Source: Flaccisagitta enflata (Eukaryota > Chaetognatha > Sagittoidea > Aphragmophora). From it: 64,000 bases of DNA. Shown piece by piece: positions 11,985-26,810 of this stretch. Position 1 is the first letter of the stretch; each line of letters starts with the position of its first letter. A program made the translations under genes and the position numbers. The stretch is from assembly GCA_965153355.1 (NCBI GenBank), contig OZ231128.1:13888001-13952000 (forward strand), read 5' to 3'. The notes below the pieces were generated by a model. That model saw only the letters and a program-made list of their open reading frames with translations, was not told the origin of the DNA and did not search any database.

Positions 11985-12074
11985 GACTTCCGGTCTCTCT
12001 GACTCTTTATCTAGCCTGAATTTGGCCTTTATAGATAAACTGATCGGATTCACTTCCAAGGAGACACTAGTCTG
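11547..12074. repeat. About 155-bp tandem repeat with internal (TCTG)n
   Basis: Three units each hold ATCGGATTCCACTTCCAAGG, AAACACTAGACTATCTG, a (TCTG)n run of variable length, then CTCTGACTC, ATCTAGCCTGAATTTGGCC and TTTATAGATAAACT. The array continues, more diverged, at 12969-13320. It is interrupted by the insertion at 12075-12968. Confidence 0.85.
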
Positions 12075-12968
12075 CAGGGTTCGACAAAATTTTTGGCTGC
12101 CTACAAGCAAAATTTTTTAATGGCTTCCTGCTTACAATAAAACCGTAGGATTTTACAACAAATTATATATGCTTTAAATAAAGAAACATGAACTTGCTTG
12201 CAAAATCAACAAGTACCATCTTGGCCATAAATATAAGCACAGTTGGTGAATAAGTTGATTTATTGACTAGAAGTGAGCAGCAAACATATCAGACTGCATC
12301 TAATATTTAGTATGACCATGTTGGGCATCCACCACTGCCTGCATTCACTTTGGCATTGATTCTTAGAGAGACTGGAGGTACTCTGGAGTTATGTTGCTTC
12401 AAACCGTTTATGCGATTCATTTCAGCCCTGCTTTGCATGTTGTTTTCCCCTGTTTTGCAGGTTTTTTGTTTGAATCTTTGAGTTCTCAATTGGATTAAGA
12501 TCCAAATTGATGTGGGCTAACCCTGGACTAGATTAACTCGTCAATCTTACAGTATATTTGGCGCAGTGTCACAGTGCACCATAATCCATAAGCTAAGAAA
12601 GATTGGCCCAACCACACTCGCAAAAGGCAAATGTTTTATTCATTTGGCTCTCATTTCTAAACGAATAAAGATACAGGAACCAGCTTGGTCTCATTTGATA
12701 GATTATTCAAAGATGCAAATTTTGAAAAAAAAAATCATCCCACTGCGGTTAAAATTGTGCGAGTTATGACACTTTAAAGCTATGCTTATATTTATGGCCA
12801 AGATGGTAAGAATACCCTGATGAGCCAAACTTTGATAAACCAATCTGAAAATTATTTTTATCATTTCTTTCACATTAAATTTGTTTGATATCTAACTTTC
12901 CTGCCTACAAAAAACAGCTAGCTGCCTACAAGCAATGCTTGCGTGCTTGGGCACTTTGTCGTACCCTG
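12075..12968. mobile_element. hAT-like element with 8-bp target duplication
   Basis: The left end CAGGGTTCGACAAAATTTT and right end GGCACTTTGTCGTACCCTG are inverted repeats. CTAGTCTG occurs directly outside both ends (12067-12074 and 12969-12976). A further inverted pair (GGCTGCCTACAAGC near the left; GCTGCCTACAAGCAA repeated near the right) lies inside. The CAGGG terminus plus 8-bp duplication matches the hAT superfamily. There is no hAT transposase, so it is non-autonomous. A Tc1-like relic is nested in it. Confidence 0.8.
12214..12808 (-). pseudogene. Nested Tc1-like element with transposase relic
   Basis: Ends TACCATCTTGGCCATAAATA (12214-) and its complement (to 12808) are perfect over 26 bp, with TA at both edges. 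On the minus strand at about 12480-12520 the sequence translates as LDLNPIENSK, matching the conserved PDLNPIEN block around the third catalytic acid of Tc1-family DDE transposases. The rest of the gene is missing or frameshifted. The subterminal region (12637-12705) is shared with the element at 61232-61842. Confidence 0.8.
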
Positions 12969-12971
12969 CTA

Positions 12972-13015
<44 letters not shown>

Positions 13016-13132
13016 GCCTGTCTGTCTGTCTGTCTGTCTGCGTGCTGTCTGTCTGTTGATGTAGCCGGAATTCGGCTTTTTGTGGATGAACAAATCGGAT
13101 TCCATTCTCAAGGTAACACTAGTTTCTCTTCC

Positions 13133-13203
<71 letters not shown>

Positions 13204-13320
13204 TTATATGTCAGTCTTTTATGTATTTCTTTCTTAGTAAGAAAGAAATTCTTACTTAATCAGTCAGGATTTATTTATTTAGATTTAATTGGATTCCATT
13301 TCCGGAGAAGCACTTTTCTG
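12969..13320. repeat. Continuation of the (TCTG)n-containing tandem repeat
   Basis: Diverged units (GATGTAGCCGGAATTCGGC, AATCGGATTCCATT, AACACTAGTTTCTC) with two long (TCTG)n runs at 12973-13040 and 13131-13205. It is the other half of the array at 11547-12074. Confidence 0.8.
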
Positions 13321-13660
13321 TCTGTCTATCTCTTTGTCTGTCTGATTGCTTGTCTATTCATCTATTAACCTGTCCGACGGTCTACCTGTCAATTCAGCCT
13401 ACTGTCAATATATCAATATTCTATCTGTATGCTATTTTTTTGTCGGTCGTTCTGAAAACGTGCGTGGCTGTTTCATTGACAGTGGCTATCTCTCCCTGGC
13501 AACCTCTCTCAGTAAATTGATCAGTCAGATGATCAGTCATTAGATTTTAAGGTCCGTCTGTCTGATCGTTTATCTATACATACGTTTATGGCTGGTTTCC
13601 TTATTTTCTTACTCTTTCTCAGATTCCGAGTTTTATGTCCTTGGTAATCCTTATTTTGAG
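13321..13660. other. No gene recognised
   Basis: Contains TCTG/TCTA-rich stretches and loose unit remnants. No domain-bearing frame. Confidence 0.5.
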
Positions 13661-13868
13661 TTTTTAGTCGCGTGCTACGCGACTCTACACCCCGCTTTGT
13701 CGGTTCGTCGGTCCGTCCGTCCGTCCGTCCGTTGGTCCGTCACACTTTACTTTTTTTAGGTTTTTGCGGTCTTTGACCCCACTGCTCCTGCCCGAGTGAT
13801 CAAGTGACCTCAAATACGGCCCCTGCCCACCCGCACACGACTGGGGTAGCCGTGTATCAGGCCTTGTT
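13661..13868 (+). mobile_element. Hairpin-ended element, copy 3
   Basis: Begins TTTTTAGTCGCGTGCTACGCGACT (shown here only as a description of the hairpin AGTCGCG...CGCGACT), then CTACACCCCGCTTTGTCGG, a (CGTC)n tract and CACACTTTACTTTTTT. It ends with GCCCCTGCCCACCCGCACAC, then GTGTATCAGGCCTTGTT. Non-coding. Confidence 0.8.
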
Positions 13869-14157
13869 TGACATTTTCTCGAGGTATAGCGAAAAAAAGG
13901 ACATTGACCTGATCACACAATTCTGTCTAGACAGAAACTGTCTCTGGATTTGTTTTTCTTCATTCATCAATCACTTTCTCAACATCACCTTTTCCTGCAT
14001 GTAATGAGAAACGATAGAAAAAGCGCAAATCCTCAGCTATACGCGAAATACACTCAGACCCTCAGACACACAGACACACATATACACAAATAGACATGAT
14101 TAGGCACAAAGAACAACAAAAAAAAAGTCAAACAAAAACGCCCACTCACTGAAGGAC

Positions 14158-14400
<243 letters not shown>

Positions 14401-14560
14401 CACACATTCAAACTCATGGCAAAACACAGCCACAAAAAAGGTTTATAGATGCGGACACAGACACAAACACAGACACCAACACAATGCACAGACACAAACA
14501 CAGATACAGACACAAAACACAAAACACAAAACACAAAACACAAGACACAGACGTAGACTA

Positions 14561-14941
14561 TTCCAATCTTGCTCTGCAATTCGACAAGAGCTGATTTCCT
14601 GCCAATATTTGTGATGGTGTCATCATCAGTTTAAGATCACATCGTCATCATCTTGGTGAGACGGGTGAGGATGATTATGACATTCGCATCAGAGTAAAAT
14701 GATCTTTTTCGTTTCCTTTTCTCTCTCCTTTAGTCTCTGGACGTATGTCTGTCTCTAAATGTGTGTCTCTCTGCACTATCTTGCTAAAAAGTTGATTACA
14801 AAGTAGCTAATTGGTTTTGACTTTTCTTCATAGTATAAGGATAGGTAGAAAGCATGTATTTTTTTCTTTGAATAAAAATATTTTGCATCGATATATTTTA
14901 GAATCACTTTAGTTCATGGTAAAACAGTTTTTGAGCGTATC

Positions 14942-14984
<43 letters not shown>

Positions 14985-15321
14985 ACACACAGGATTTACC
15001 TTAGCGTCTACTCGTTTCAAGTTACCTGTCTCTTTATTTTTCCTTTCCTCTTGTTCCTTTTCTCTTGTCGGCAGATTTTTCTCCTCATATTCTTAGTTCC
15101 CAATATGTTCCTTTCATTGTGACTTAGATGATTGTTACGTCCTGTATAATACCGTCATAACCGTCAATATAGATATTATTGATACATTTTATTGAAACAT
15201 TAAGACTTAACAATGATGATATTCAAAATTGGGCAGCAGGCATTGGCCTATCCGTGAGTGAGTCAATCAATAATACCTACGATTTTTTGAATTGTTTACA
15301 GAAGCTTAACTTTAATATCCA

Positions 15322-15352
<31 letters not shown>

Positions 15353-15394
15353 GATTGAAAGATCAACATATTAAGTAGATCAGTTTATCACTTA
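14561..15394. other. No gene; (CT)n and poly-A tracts
   Basis: (CT)n at 14941-14982 and an A-rich run at 15320-15352. No supported exon. Confidence 0.55.
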
Positions 15395-15601
15395 TCAAGG
15401 CAACCATGGCGATTATAAAAACTAGTCGCGTGCGGTTGGGCAGGAGCAGTGCTGGAGAAGGTCACTAGGGCATCTCGGCAGGAGCCGTATGCTCAAAAAG
15501 CTCAAAAACGCCGAAAAAGTAAAAAGGAGATCGACCGACCGACCAACCGACCAACGGACCGACATAGTGGGGTGTAGAGTCGCGTAGCACGCGACTAAAA
15601 A
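15395..15601 (-). mobile_element. Hairpin-ended element, copy 4
   Basis: Reverse orientation. TCAAGG start, offset motif TAGTCGCGTGCGG, GGGCAGGAGCAGTG, AAGTAAAAAGGAG, a (GACC)n tract, GGGGTGTAGAG, hairpin AGTCGCGTAGCACGCGACT, AAAAA. Confidence 0.8.
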
Positions 15602-15691
15602 GTCCTTAGTTCTGACTTTTTAGCTTAAGCAATGTTTTTAATACCATTAGGCATTACCATCTCAAACTCTATAAAGCCAGTACAGAAATTA

Positions 15692-15892
15692 AACTCATTC
15701 ATTTATTCATTCATCCATTCATTCATTCATTCATTCATTCATTCATTCATTCATTCATTCATTCATTCATTCATTCATTCATTCATTCATTCATTCATTC
15801 ATTCATCTGTTCATTCATTCATTCATTCATTCATTCATTCATTCATTCATTCATTCATTCATTCATTCATTCATTCATTCATTCATTCATTC
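15692..15892. repeat. (ATTC)n array, about 200 bp
   Basis: Nearly perfect ATTC tetranucleotides. Confidence 0.97.
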
Positions 15893-16026
15893 TTTCGTTT
15901 ATACACTGCCTTTTCTATATGTTCCCGTCAAACAAATTCTCTTTTTCTCCCATCAGAAACCCGAATTGTTGCTGACGGTTTTTGTGGAGGTCGTGAATTG
16001 TGTACCTAAGCCTTGGCTTTCTTTTC

Positions 16027-16299
16027 GGGCGCGTTACTGGTCACAGACAATCGCGTTTTAAACGGACCACTTGGTCGCTCGCTACGTTCGTTCGCTCGCG
16101 CCGCTTTCTCCACTCACTCGCTTTGCAGCGCTCTGCTCCGATACGCTCCGCTTCGCTACATTCGCTCTGTTCACAGGCTCGCTCAATCACTTCGCTCACT
16201 CCCTTGTGGGACGGTTGAAATCCATATCAATATGTGTTCACGCTGTAAACACGTTCAACGGGGACAAATGTGTTTCTGGTCGTCACCGGAAACACGCCC
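16027..16299 (-). mobile_element. GGGCGTGTTTC-ended element, copy 3
   Basis: Reverse orientation of the family: GGGCGCGTTACTGGTC start, GTCGCTCGCTACGTTCGTTC, CTTCGCTCACTCCCTTGTGG, TATGTGTTCACGCTG, CCGGAAACACGCCC end. Similar TTTCTT sequences adjoin both ends, but a target duplication is not exact. Confidence 0.8.
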
Positions 16300-16403
16300 T
16301 TTCTTCAGCTCTGCCATCGATAATCGATATTGTGTTTGTTTCTTTTTTCGCTTTTCACCAAAATCATTGATTCTTAGGTTTCTTTGTCTTCTTTTTATTT
16401 CAG

Positions 16404-16511
16404 GCCCTCGAGGAAAGAGAGGAACTAAAGAAGGGCGAAAAAGAGAACAAAGCAAAAAAGAAAAAAAAAGTCTTTAAAAATGAACCTTTGTTCAGCATCA
16501 TCAAACATTAA
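16404..16511 (+). CDS. Candidate terminal exon, lysine-rich C-terminus
   Basis: A strong 3' splice-site context (pyrimidine tract ending TTTTTATTTCAG at 16403) precedes an open stretch of 35 codons. It begins ALEEREELKK, has a KAKKKKKVFKN basic run, ends PLFSIIKH and then TAA. The charged helix-like start and basic run would suit an intracellular tail or nuclear-localisation-like segment, but I do not recognise a family. A second frame (reading PRGKRGTKEGRK) is open for nearly as long, so even the frame is uncertain. It may be a chance open frame. No donor-bearing upstream exon was identified. Confidence 0.25.
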   Translation, partial: ALEEREELKKGEKENKAKKKKKVFKNEPLFSIIKH

Positions 16512-16559
16512 CTCATAAGGTCTTCAATGCTTAATCAGTGATCACTAACAATGTTGGAT

Positions 16560-16835
<276 letters not shown>

Positions 16836-17078
16836 CAACAACCAAAACCACATCACCTTGCGCAATTGCACTCGGCACACGCACTTACACAAGAGAAAAA
16901 GAAAAGCAAATCATCAACATGAGACTTTCTCAACGTCCGTCTCACATTTGTCAGAAAACGTGATTATTTCCCCCTTTTCTTCTCTTCTTTGGTTCTTTTC
17001 CCCTCCTTTTCTTTCTTTTGTTTCCAGCTTTCTTTCTTTTTCTCATTCCAGCCTCATTTGTTTCTATTCTAACATCAA

Positions 17079-18608
<1,530 letters not shown>

Positions 18609-18661
18609 GACAGAGTCATGTATGTTTGCGTGTGTCAGTGTAAGTGACTATATGTGTAAGC

Positions 18662-18663
<2 letters not shown>

Positions 18664-18757
<94 letters not shown>
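18664..18757. repeat. (GA)n microsatellite
   Basis: GA dinucleotides followed by a short GACAGA-rich tail. Confidence 0.97.
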
Positions 18758-18758
<1 letters not shown>

Positions 18759-18844
18759 GGACAGACATACACACAAACAGAAAGACAGATGGACAGACAG
18801 ACAGACAGAAAGAATCAAAGATTGAGTAAGACAGCATTCCAAAT

Positions 18845-19216
18845 AACAAGGCCAAAGACCTATAAGTCGCTTTCGAGACTTTCTGACTTAGAATGACTTA
18901 GAATGCCTAAGAATGACTTAGAATGACTTTGAATGACCTAAAATGACTTAAAATGAACAACGAGGACTTAAAATGATGGAATGGCTAATGACCAAAAATG
19001 ACTAAGAGTGACTTAAAATGACTTAGAATGACTTAGAATGACTTAGAATGACATAAAATGCCTTAAAATTACTTAGACCAACCTAAAGATAACTTAAAGT
19101 AATAGAAGTGATAAAAAAAGTAAAGTGTGACCGACCAACCGACCGACCAACCGACCAACCGACCGACCGACCGACGGACAAACAGGGTTGTAGGGTCGCG
19201 TGCACGCGACTTAAAA
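18845..19216 (-). mobile_element. Hairpin-ended element, copy 5
   Basis: AACAAGGCC start, AAGTCGCTTTCGAGACTT (itself able to fold), a GACTTAGAAT-type minisatellite core (18890-19080), GTAAAGTGTGACC, a (GACC/AACC)n tract, GGGTTGTAGGG, hairpin GTCGCGTGCACGCGAC, TTAAAA. It is closest to copy 1 in its core. Confidence 0.8.
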
Positions 19217-19439
19217 TACGATGTAAATAGTGACTAACAGAAAGGCATGCTGGATAAAGCAGTCATGAAAATGATGAGATACATGACAGACATGATCGAG
19301 AGGTGACACGATCGACAGGTGGACACTGTCCAGTGTCCACTAGATACAACAGTTAAATCTCACGGACCGCCAAAATCGAGAGATACGAACATGGCAAAGA
19401 AACAGATATAACCGACATTGCAAAACAGATAAAACTCAC

Positions 19440-19905
19440 TGACTAAAGTAGCAGGCGGACACGACAGAAAGACATGACGGAAAAATAGATAACTTGTTCT
19501 ACTGTGTCTGAATAACTGAAAAAATCAACAGGCAGGCATGACAGAAAGACATGACAGAAAGCTGCTGCTGCTGCTGCTGCTGCTGCTGTCTGAATGACTG
19601 ACAAAAGTAAAAGGCCTAAATGACAAGAGACATGACAGAAAGATAGACAGTTGCTGCTGCTGTGTCTGAGTAACTGACAAAAATTACAAGAGGACAAGAC
19701 AGAATGACAAGACAGAGAGATATACAACTGCTGCTGCTGTGTTCTGTGTCTGAATAACTGACAAGAGTAAAAGGCATGAATAACAAGATACATGACAGAA
19801 AGATAGTCAGGTCCTGCTGTTGTGTCTGAATAACTGACAAAAGTAACAGGCAGACATGACAGAAAGATAGATAGCTGCTGCTGCTGTGTCTGAATAAAAA
19901 ACCCA
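19440..19905. repeat. About 80-bp degenerate minisatellite with CTG runs
   Basis: About six units carry GACAGAAAGATAGATAG, a variable CTGCTGCTG run, TGTCTGAATAACTGACAAAA and a GGCAGACATGA-like end. A CTG run of nine lies at 19561-19589. Confidence 0.75.
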
Positions 19906-20017
19906 TTGCAAAAAAGTGTCCGGAAAACCGAAAAGGCACAGGAAAAAAAAAAAAGGAGGGAATCTCCGAATCTCATCCCCTTTTAAACTGGCAATGAGCC
20001 TTTGAAAGAAAGATAAG

Positions 20018-20097
20018 AAGAAGAAGAAGAAGTAGGAGAAGAAGAAGAAGAAGAAGAAGAAGAAGAAGAAGAAGAAGAAGAAGAAGAAGAAGAAGAA
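20018..20097. repeat. (GAA)n microsatellite
   Basis: AAG/GAA triplets abutting the next element. Confidence 0.97.
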
Positions 20098-20100
20098 CCA

Positions 20101-20585
20101 GTCGCCCAAGGGCAATATTTGGTCAGCGATAGCCGATGCCCTACTTTGTATGTTGGTGATTGTAGGTGATGGTTAGCAGGGCAGCGGCCCCAAAGGGGAC
20201 GATGTCCTGTAGAACACAGCTTGACTTTCATTCGTTCGTTTGTTTGTGAAGCTGGGATTTGAACCTCAAGCCTGAGATTTAAGCCTTGAGACTGGGATTT
20301 AAGCCTTGAGGCGGGGATTAAAGCCTTGAGGATAGGACTCAATGCTAGGATTTGAGACTCGAGGCTGGAATTGAGCCTCGAGGCTGGGATTTTAGCCTCA
20401 AGGCTGGGATTTTAGCCTCATGGCTGGAATTTGAGCTCCAAGGCTGGGATGTAGGCCTTGAGAATGGGATTTGAGCCTGGAGGCTAGGATTTGAGCCTGG
20501 AGGCTGGGATTTGAGCCCCGAGGCTAGGGGGGACAGAGAAACGAACGAACAAACAAAAGGTGTTCTACAGGACATTGTCCCCTTC
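20101..20585. mobile_element. Arm-and-core element, copy 2
   Basis: The left arm is GTCGCCCAAGGGCAATATTT, GGTCAGCGATAGCCGATGCC, then GGGCAGCGGCCCC, AAAGGGGACGATG, TCCTGTAGAACACAG, followed by a GTTCGTTTGTTTG tract. The right arm is GAACGAACAAACAAAAGG, TGTTCTACAGGACATTGTCC and then a truncated end. The core (20240-20525) is a ~28-bp repeat around GAGGCTGGGATTTGAGCCT. Confidence 0.8.
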
Positions 20586-20609
20586 GAATGAAAAAAATCT
20601 AGCTGGAAG

Positions 20610-20835
20610 AAAATCAAAGAGAAGAAGGAGAAGAAGAAGAAGGAGAAGAAGAAGAAGAAGAAGAAGAAGAAGAAGAAGAAGAAGAAGAAGAAGAAGAAGA
20701 AGAAGAAGAAGAAGAAGAAGAAGAAGAAGAAGAAGGAGAATAAGAAGGAGAAGAAGAAGAGGAAGAAGAAGGAGGAAGAAAAAAGAAGATGAAGAAGAAG
20801 AACAAGGAGAACAAGAAGAGCAAGAAGTACAAGAA
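20610..20835. repeat. (GAA)n/(GAAGGA)n array
   Basis: AAG triplets with AAGGAG variants. It abuts the arm-and-core element. Confidence 0.95.
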
Positions 20836-20995
20836 GAATGAGAGAGACTTGAAAACAAACACACATGGGAAGAGACAGAACAAACAACGGGTAACGGAAC
20901 AAACACTACGGAGACAGAAACAAACAGACGAGCTCGCACGCGTGGGGAAAGAACAAATATCTTTCTCTTTTCCTCAATCTCTGTCTCTGGCTCTG

Positions 20996-21159
<164 letters not shown>

Positions 21160-21300
21160 GGTTTTCTTGATGGAATAAATCGCTGCTTCTCCAAAATGGA
21201 ACCGTTCATAAGGGTAGAAGAGAGACAATAAATGCGTTTAGAACGATTCCAAGGGACATGCGCTCGTATTGACATGCTCTTCCTTCCCTGACGAGTAAAA

Positions 21301-21569
21301 GGGTTTGTTTCTTGTCACAGATGACCGCGTTTTTAACGGGCCACTTGGTCGCTTGCTATGTGTGTTCGCTCGCGCTGCTCACTGCGCTCACTCGCTCTGC
21401 AACGCTCCGCTTCACTACGCTAACTTTTCTCGCTCACTCTGTTCACAGGCTAGCTCACTCACTTCCCTTACTCTCTCGTGGGACGGTTGAAATTCTTGAA
21501 TAAGCGTTCTTGCTGTGATCGCGTTTCACAGGAAGAAACGCGTTTTTGGTCGACACTGAAAACACGCCC
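21301..21569 (-). mobile_element. GGGCGTGTTTC-ended element, copy 4
   Basis: Reverse orientation: GGGTTTGTTTCTTGTCACAG start, TTTTTAACGGGCCACTTGGT, degenerate CTCGCTC/CACTC repeats, CTCTCGTGGGACGGTTGAAA, end CACTGAAAACACGCCC. No exact target duplication is visible. Confidence 0.75.
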
Positions 21570-21830
21570 GAAGCTGCTCCCGAACCAACAGGCTTGGGGC
21601 AAGCACTTAAATAAATGGGCTTATTCAAGTTCGACGTAAACTAGGTAGACTACATGAAAAATGGTTTATCCTTTGTGCATTTAATGACATGCTTACGTCT
21701 TGGGGCCATGACGTAAGCCTCATGCAAGCGTGTGTGCTGCTTGAAGTGAACGAGTAATGCGGGGCTACGATTTTATCGCAGGGAATTCAGTCGTTACAGT
21801 CGTTATATCTTTTTTTTTCAACTGTGACCA

Positions 21831-22556
21831 TTTTTAGTAGCGCACTAGCGACTCTATGAAAGACTTTGCCCGTCCATCCGTTGGTCTGTTGGTCCGTTCA
21901 TTGGTCCATAAGCATGAGTCAAAAAGTGGGAAAACGAGCGCCTTAGATGCTACCATGCGTGTGGGGAGCAGAGATTAGGTATCGAGATCCGGCAATCCGT
22001 GTAACGGCCCGGTCAAACAGGATATCGGTAAATCCGAAATTCACCATGAAAACCCGATCGTTCCTCTTCCTCTACCTCCTCCTCTTCCTCCTCCTTTTTC
22101 TTCCTCTTCCATTCTTCTATCCTTTCAAGAGCCTTTGTTTCTTTTAGTCGATCTTATACCGCTTTTGGTGTGCATTCTCTCTCTCTCTCTCTCTCTCTCT
22201 CCTTTAACAGTGTTCAGGCAAATGAATATCATGAGTAATTAGGGATCATCATGAATCAAATGCAACGAATATCAGTTTAGAAATATCTGTTCTTTCCTCC
22301 TCTATATAGATAACGTGTAACCTTACTTTGAATAACGTCAGGTTATTTAGGGATAACGACCTTACCATAAAATGGCAGATTTTTACCACATAACGACCTC
22401 ATAACGGCCGGCTACTGACAAACAGTAACGCAAATCTCTGGTGGGGAGGAAGGGGTTTGGACGCCCCTGCCCACCCGTCCGCGACGATATTGTCACCCTG
22501 TGTTACTTGATTTTGGTAATGCCCCAGCCAAACCATTTTGTGTTGGGCTTGTTTTT
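21831..22556 (+). mobile_element. Hairpin-ended element, diverged long copy 6
   Basis: TTTTTAGTAGCGCACTAGCGACT-type start (imperfect hairpin), CTCTATGAAAGACTTTGCCC, a GTCCGTTGGT tract and GAGTCAAAAAGTGGGAAAAC (as in copy 2). Much later come GCCCCTGCCCACCCGTCCGC and GGGCTTGTTTTTT. Between them is unrelated DNA including CCTCCT and (CT)n tracts (22060-22210). Joining the two halves is inference. Confidence 0.5.
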
Positions 22557-24740
<2,184 letters not shown>

Positions 24741-25224
24741 ACACACAAAGACAGAGAGAAAGAGAGAAAGCGCAGAGGGGGGACAACTAAGTGGGCAATA
24801 AAAGCGAAAAGAGTGAAACACGAACGTGAAAAGAAGAAGAAGACGAGATGAGGCAATAGGCAGAGTTTAACTACCCCCAAACGGCGTTGTGGACGTATCT
24901 GTGACTCACAGACTGTGAGTTTGTATGTATGTATGTGGGTATGTGTATGAGTTGTACGGGTATGTGCGAGTTGTATGCAGACATGATTGCATGCTTTTAC
25001 ATGATCATGACCGACCTCTGATAAGTCCGTCCATCCATTGCGATGCCCATACATCCTCCCATCTCTTCGTCCTTCCTTCTTTCCGTCTCTCCATCACATG
25101 AGTTATGTCCTCCAAATTGTCTATTTGTCTTTCACTCTTTTTTTTGTTGCGAAGTATGGGTGGCGTTATTTTTCAGATGGCTATTGATGTTGTGTTGGTT
25201 TGGTGTTTTTGCCAATTGTAGAGG
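24741..25224. other. No gene recognised
   Basis: Contains a GTATGT-rich patch at 24920-24970. No coding evidence. Confidence 0.5.
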
Positions 25225-25225
25225 C

Positions 25226-25280
<55 letters not shown>

Positions 25281-25282
25281 GC

Positions 25283-25333
<51 letters not shown>

Positions 25334-25682
25334 CGTTGTTGTTGTTGACTGATGGAGCCCAACGGCACCATAACGTTTGGCATCACTTTAGCCTCAGATC
25401 CCTTTCAACCCAAGGCCACTAGATAACGGGTCACCTTTAGACATAAAGAAAATAGCTTCGTTTTTGATACTGACCTGATAATTGTAGTTTTCAAGATCTC
25501 CAACCTTCAGTTGAGTAAGTAGCAACACTTCCCTGAGGCATAATTGCGTGGTAACGCTTTTTATACTCGGCAAAGAACCTGTCACGAGCGTTGACCAAGG
25601 CTCGAATCTACCACCCAGAGCAAGGCTACCACCCAGAGCTAGAGGGCCAACGGCTGGCTTCCTACCACTGAGTTGGTTCCTC
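25225..25682 (-). mobile_element. tRNA-derived SINE with (CAA)n tail
   Basis: On the minus strand the head near 25682 carries an A-box-like CAACTCAGTGGTAGG (25663-25676) and a B-box-like AGATTCGAGCC (25599-25609). These are the paired RNA polymerase III promoter elements of a tRNA. The body continues leftward to GGGCTCCATCAGTCAACAAC, where the (AAC)n tail (25225-25347) begins. Between A and B boxes a GCTCTGGGTGGTAG segment is duplicated. The 3' end resembles that of the SINE at 35113-35482. No protein is encoded. Confidence 0.7.
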
Positions 25683-25740
25683 CCTTGTCATTCAACTGTC
25701 ATTCAACTCCTCCTCCTTCTCCTCTTCCTCCTCCTCAGGA

Positions 25741-25959
25741 CCTCCCATGGTGGTAGAAATGAGAGATATTAAAGAAAAGAATGAGAGTGGAAAATGTGAA
25801 GTTAAATCTAACTCTGGTTCCCGATCTGTCTCTCCACAAATGTTTAATTCCTCTCCTTTTATGTGTTACTTTTATTTCCCTACTTTTTTCCCCCTTCCAC
25901 TTTTGAACTTATGCTTGTTTTTTACTTCTAATACTTTACAGTCAGCGGACAAAACATAA
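25741..25959 (+). CDS. Weak candidate exon, I-set-like start
   Basis: A pyrimidine-rich tract ends CCTCCTCCTCAG at 25740. The following frame is open for about 72 codons and begins PPMVVEMRDIKEKNESGKCE. This resembles the first strands of I-set immunoglobulin domains (PPxxVE, a D-I-x-x-K turn, then the B strand), although the B-strand cysteine is one position off. No convincing donor follows and the later residues are hydrophobic and Phe-rich, so the exon may end early or be spurious. The pyrimidine tract is itself CCT microsatellite next to a SINE head, which weakens the splice evidence. Confidence 0.22.
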   Translation, partial: PPMVVEMRDIKEKNESGKCEVKSNSGSRSVSPQMFNSSPFMCYFYFPTFFPLPLLNLCLFFTSNTLQSADKT

Positions 25960-26249
25960 TAGGTATATATATCATACTGTTGGTTTTGATCCAATATGCT
26001 GATAGTAAACAAAACATTGTATGCAACAATCAGTGGTTTAAGTAACACCTAGCTGTAATTTTACAAAATTGTAGCATTACAGCCGGCTGTAATTCTAACA
26101 ACCCGTTATTGAATATAACATTTTGTTTGTTACAGCCGCCTGTAACTTGAGCAACTGATTATTGTATACAATATTTTGTTTTTAAGCAGTATGTTGGATC
26201 AAAACCAGTGGTATGATATATATACCTATAGTGTTTTGTCCAATGACTG
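25939..26249. mobile_element. MITE with CAGTCA ends and long inverted repeats
   Basis: The left end (CAGTCAGCGGACAAAACA, ATAGGTATATATATCATAC, GGTTTTGATCCAA, AACAAAACATTGTATGCAAC) is mirrored by the right end (GTTTTGTCCAATGACTG and upstream parts), giving arms of about 100 bp. A TA precedes the left end; TT follows the right, so the TA duplication is only half preserved. The GGACAAAACA terminus is typical of Tc1/mariner relatives. Confidence 0.8.
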
Positions 26250-26612
26250 TTTATTTTTTTCGTTCTTTTCTTCTTCCTTCTTACCTTTTTACTTTTCTTC
26301 TCCCCATTCTGTCTGTTAGCACGAATTTGTGTATGTTTCTCTCTTTATGTGAAACTGAATCAACGACTGTATGGCTCTGTTGAGACAATTCAAACGATAT
26401 TACATGATTGTCTGTGTGATTAGATCGGTTGTAATTATGCATGTTTGTCTGCCTATTTGAAAAAAAGTTAACGTCTGTTTGTCTGTCTACAGTTTAACAT
26501 TTGTCTATCTGTACCTTTTTGTCTCTCCATCTGTCTGTCCCTCACTCGTCTTCTTCATCCATACTTTATCCATTCAATTCTGTACGGTCGTTCTCTCTTT
26601 CTCTCTCACATT
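26250..26612. other. No gene recognised
   Basis: T-rich DNA with TCTG patches; no coding evidence. Confidence 0.5.
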
Positions 26613-26789
26613 CTTAGTCGCGTGCTACGCGACTATACACCCCGCCAAGTCCGTCCGTCAGTCGGTCGGCCCTCTTTTTACTTTTTCGGCGTATACGAGC
26701 GTTTGGTGGTCAAATGCCCGAGTGACCTTCTCTATCACTGCCACTGCCTACTCATAAGCGACTGGGGTAGCCGTGTATCCGGCCTTGTT
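26613..26789 (+). mobile_element. Hairpin-ended element, copy 7 (short)
   Basis: CTTAGTCGCGTGCTACGCGA hairpin, CTATACACCCCGCCAAGTCC, a (CGTC/GGTC)n tract, TTTTTACTTTTTCGGCG, GTGACCTTCTCTATCACTGC, CATAAGCGACTGGGGTAGCC, end GTGTATCCGGCCTTGTT. Confidence 0.8.
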
Positions 26790-26810
26790 CTCTCATATTA
26801 ATTCGCTTTT

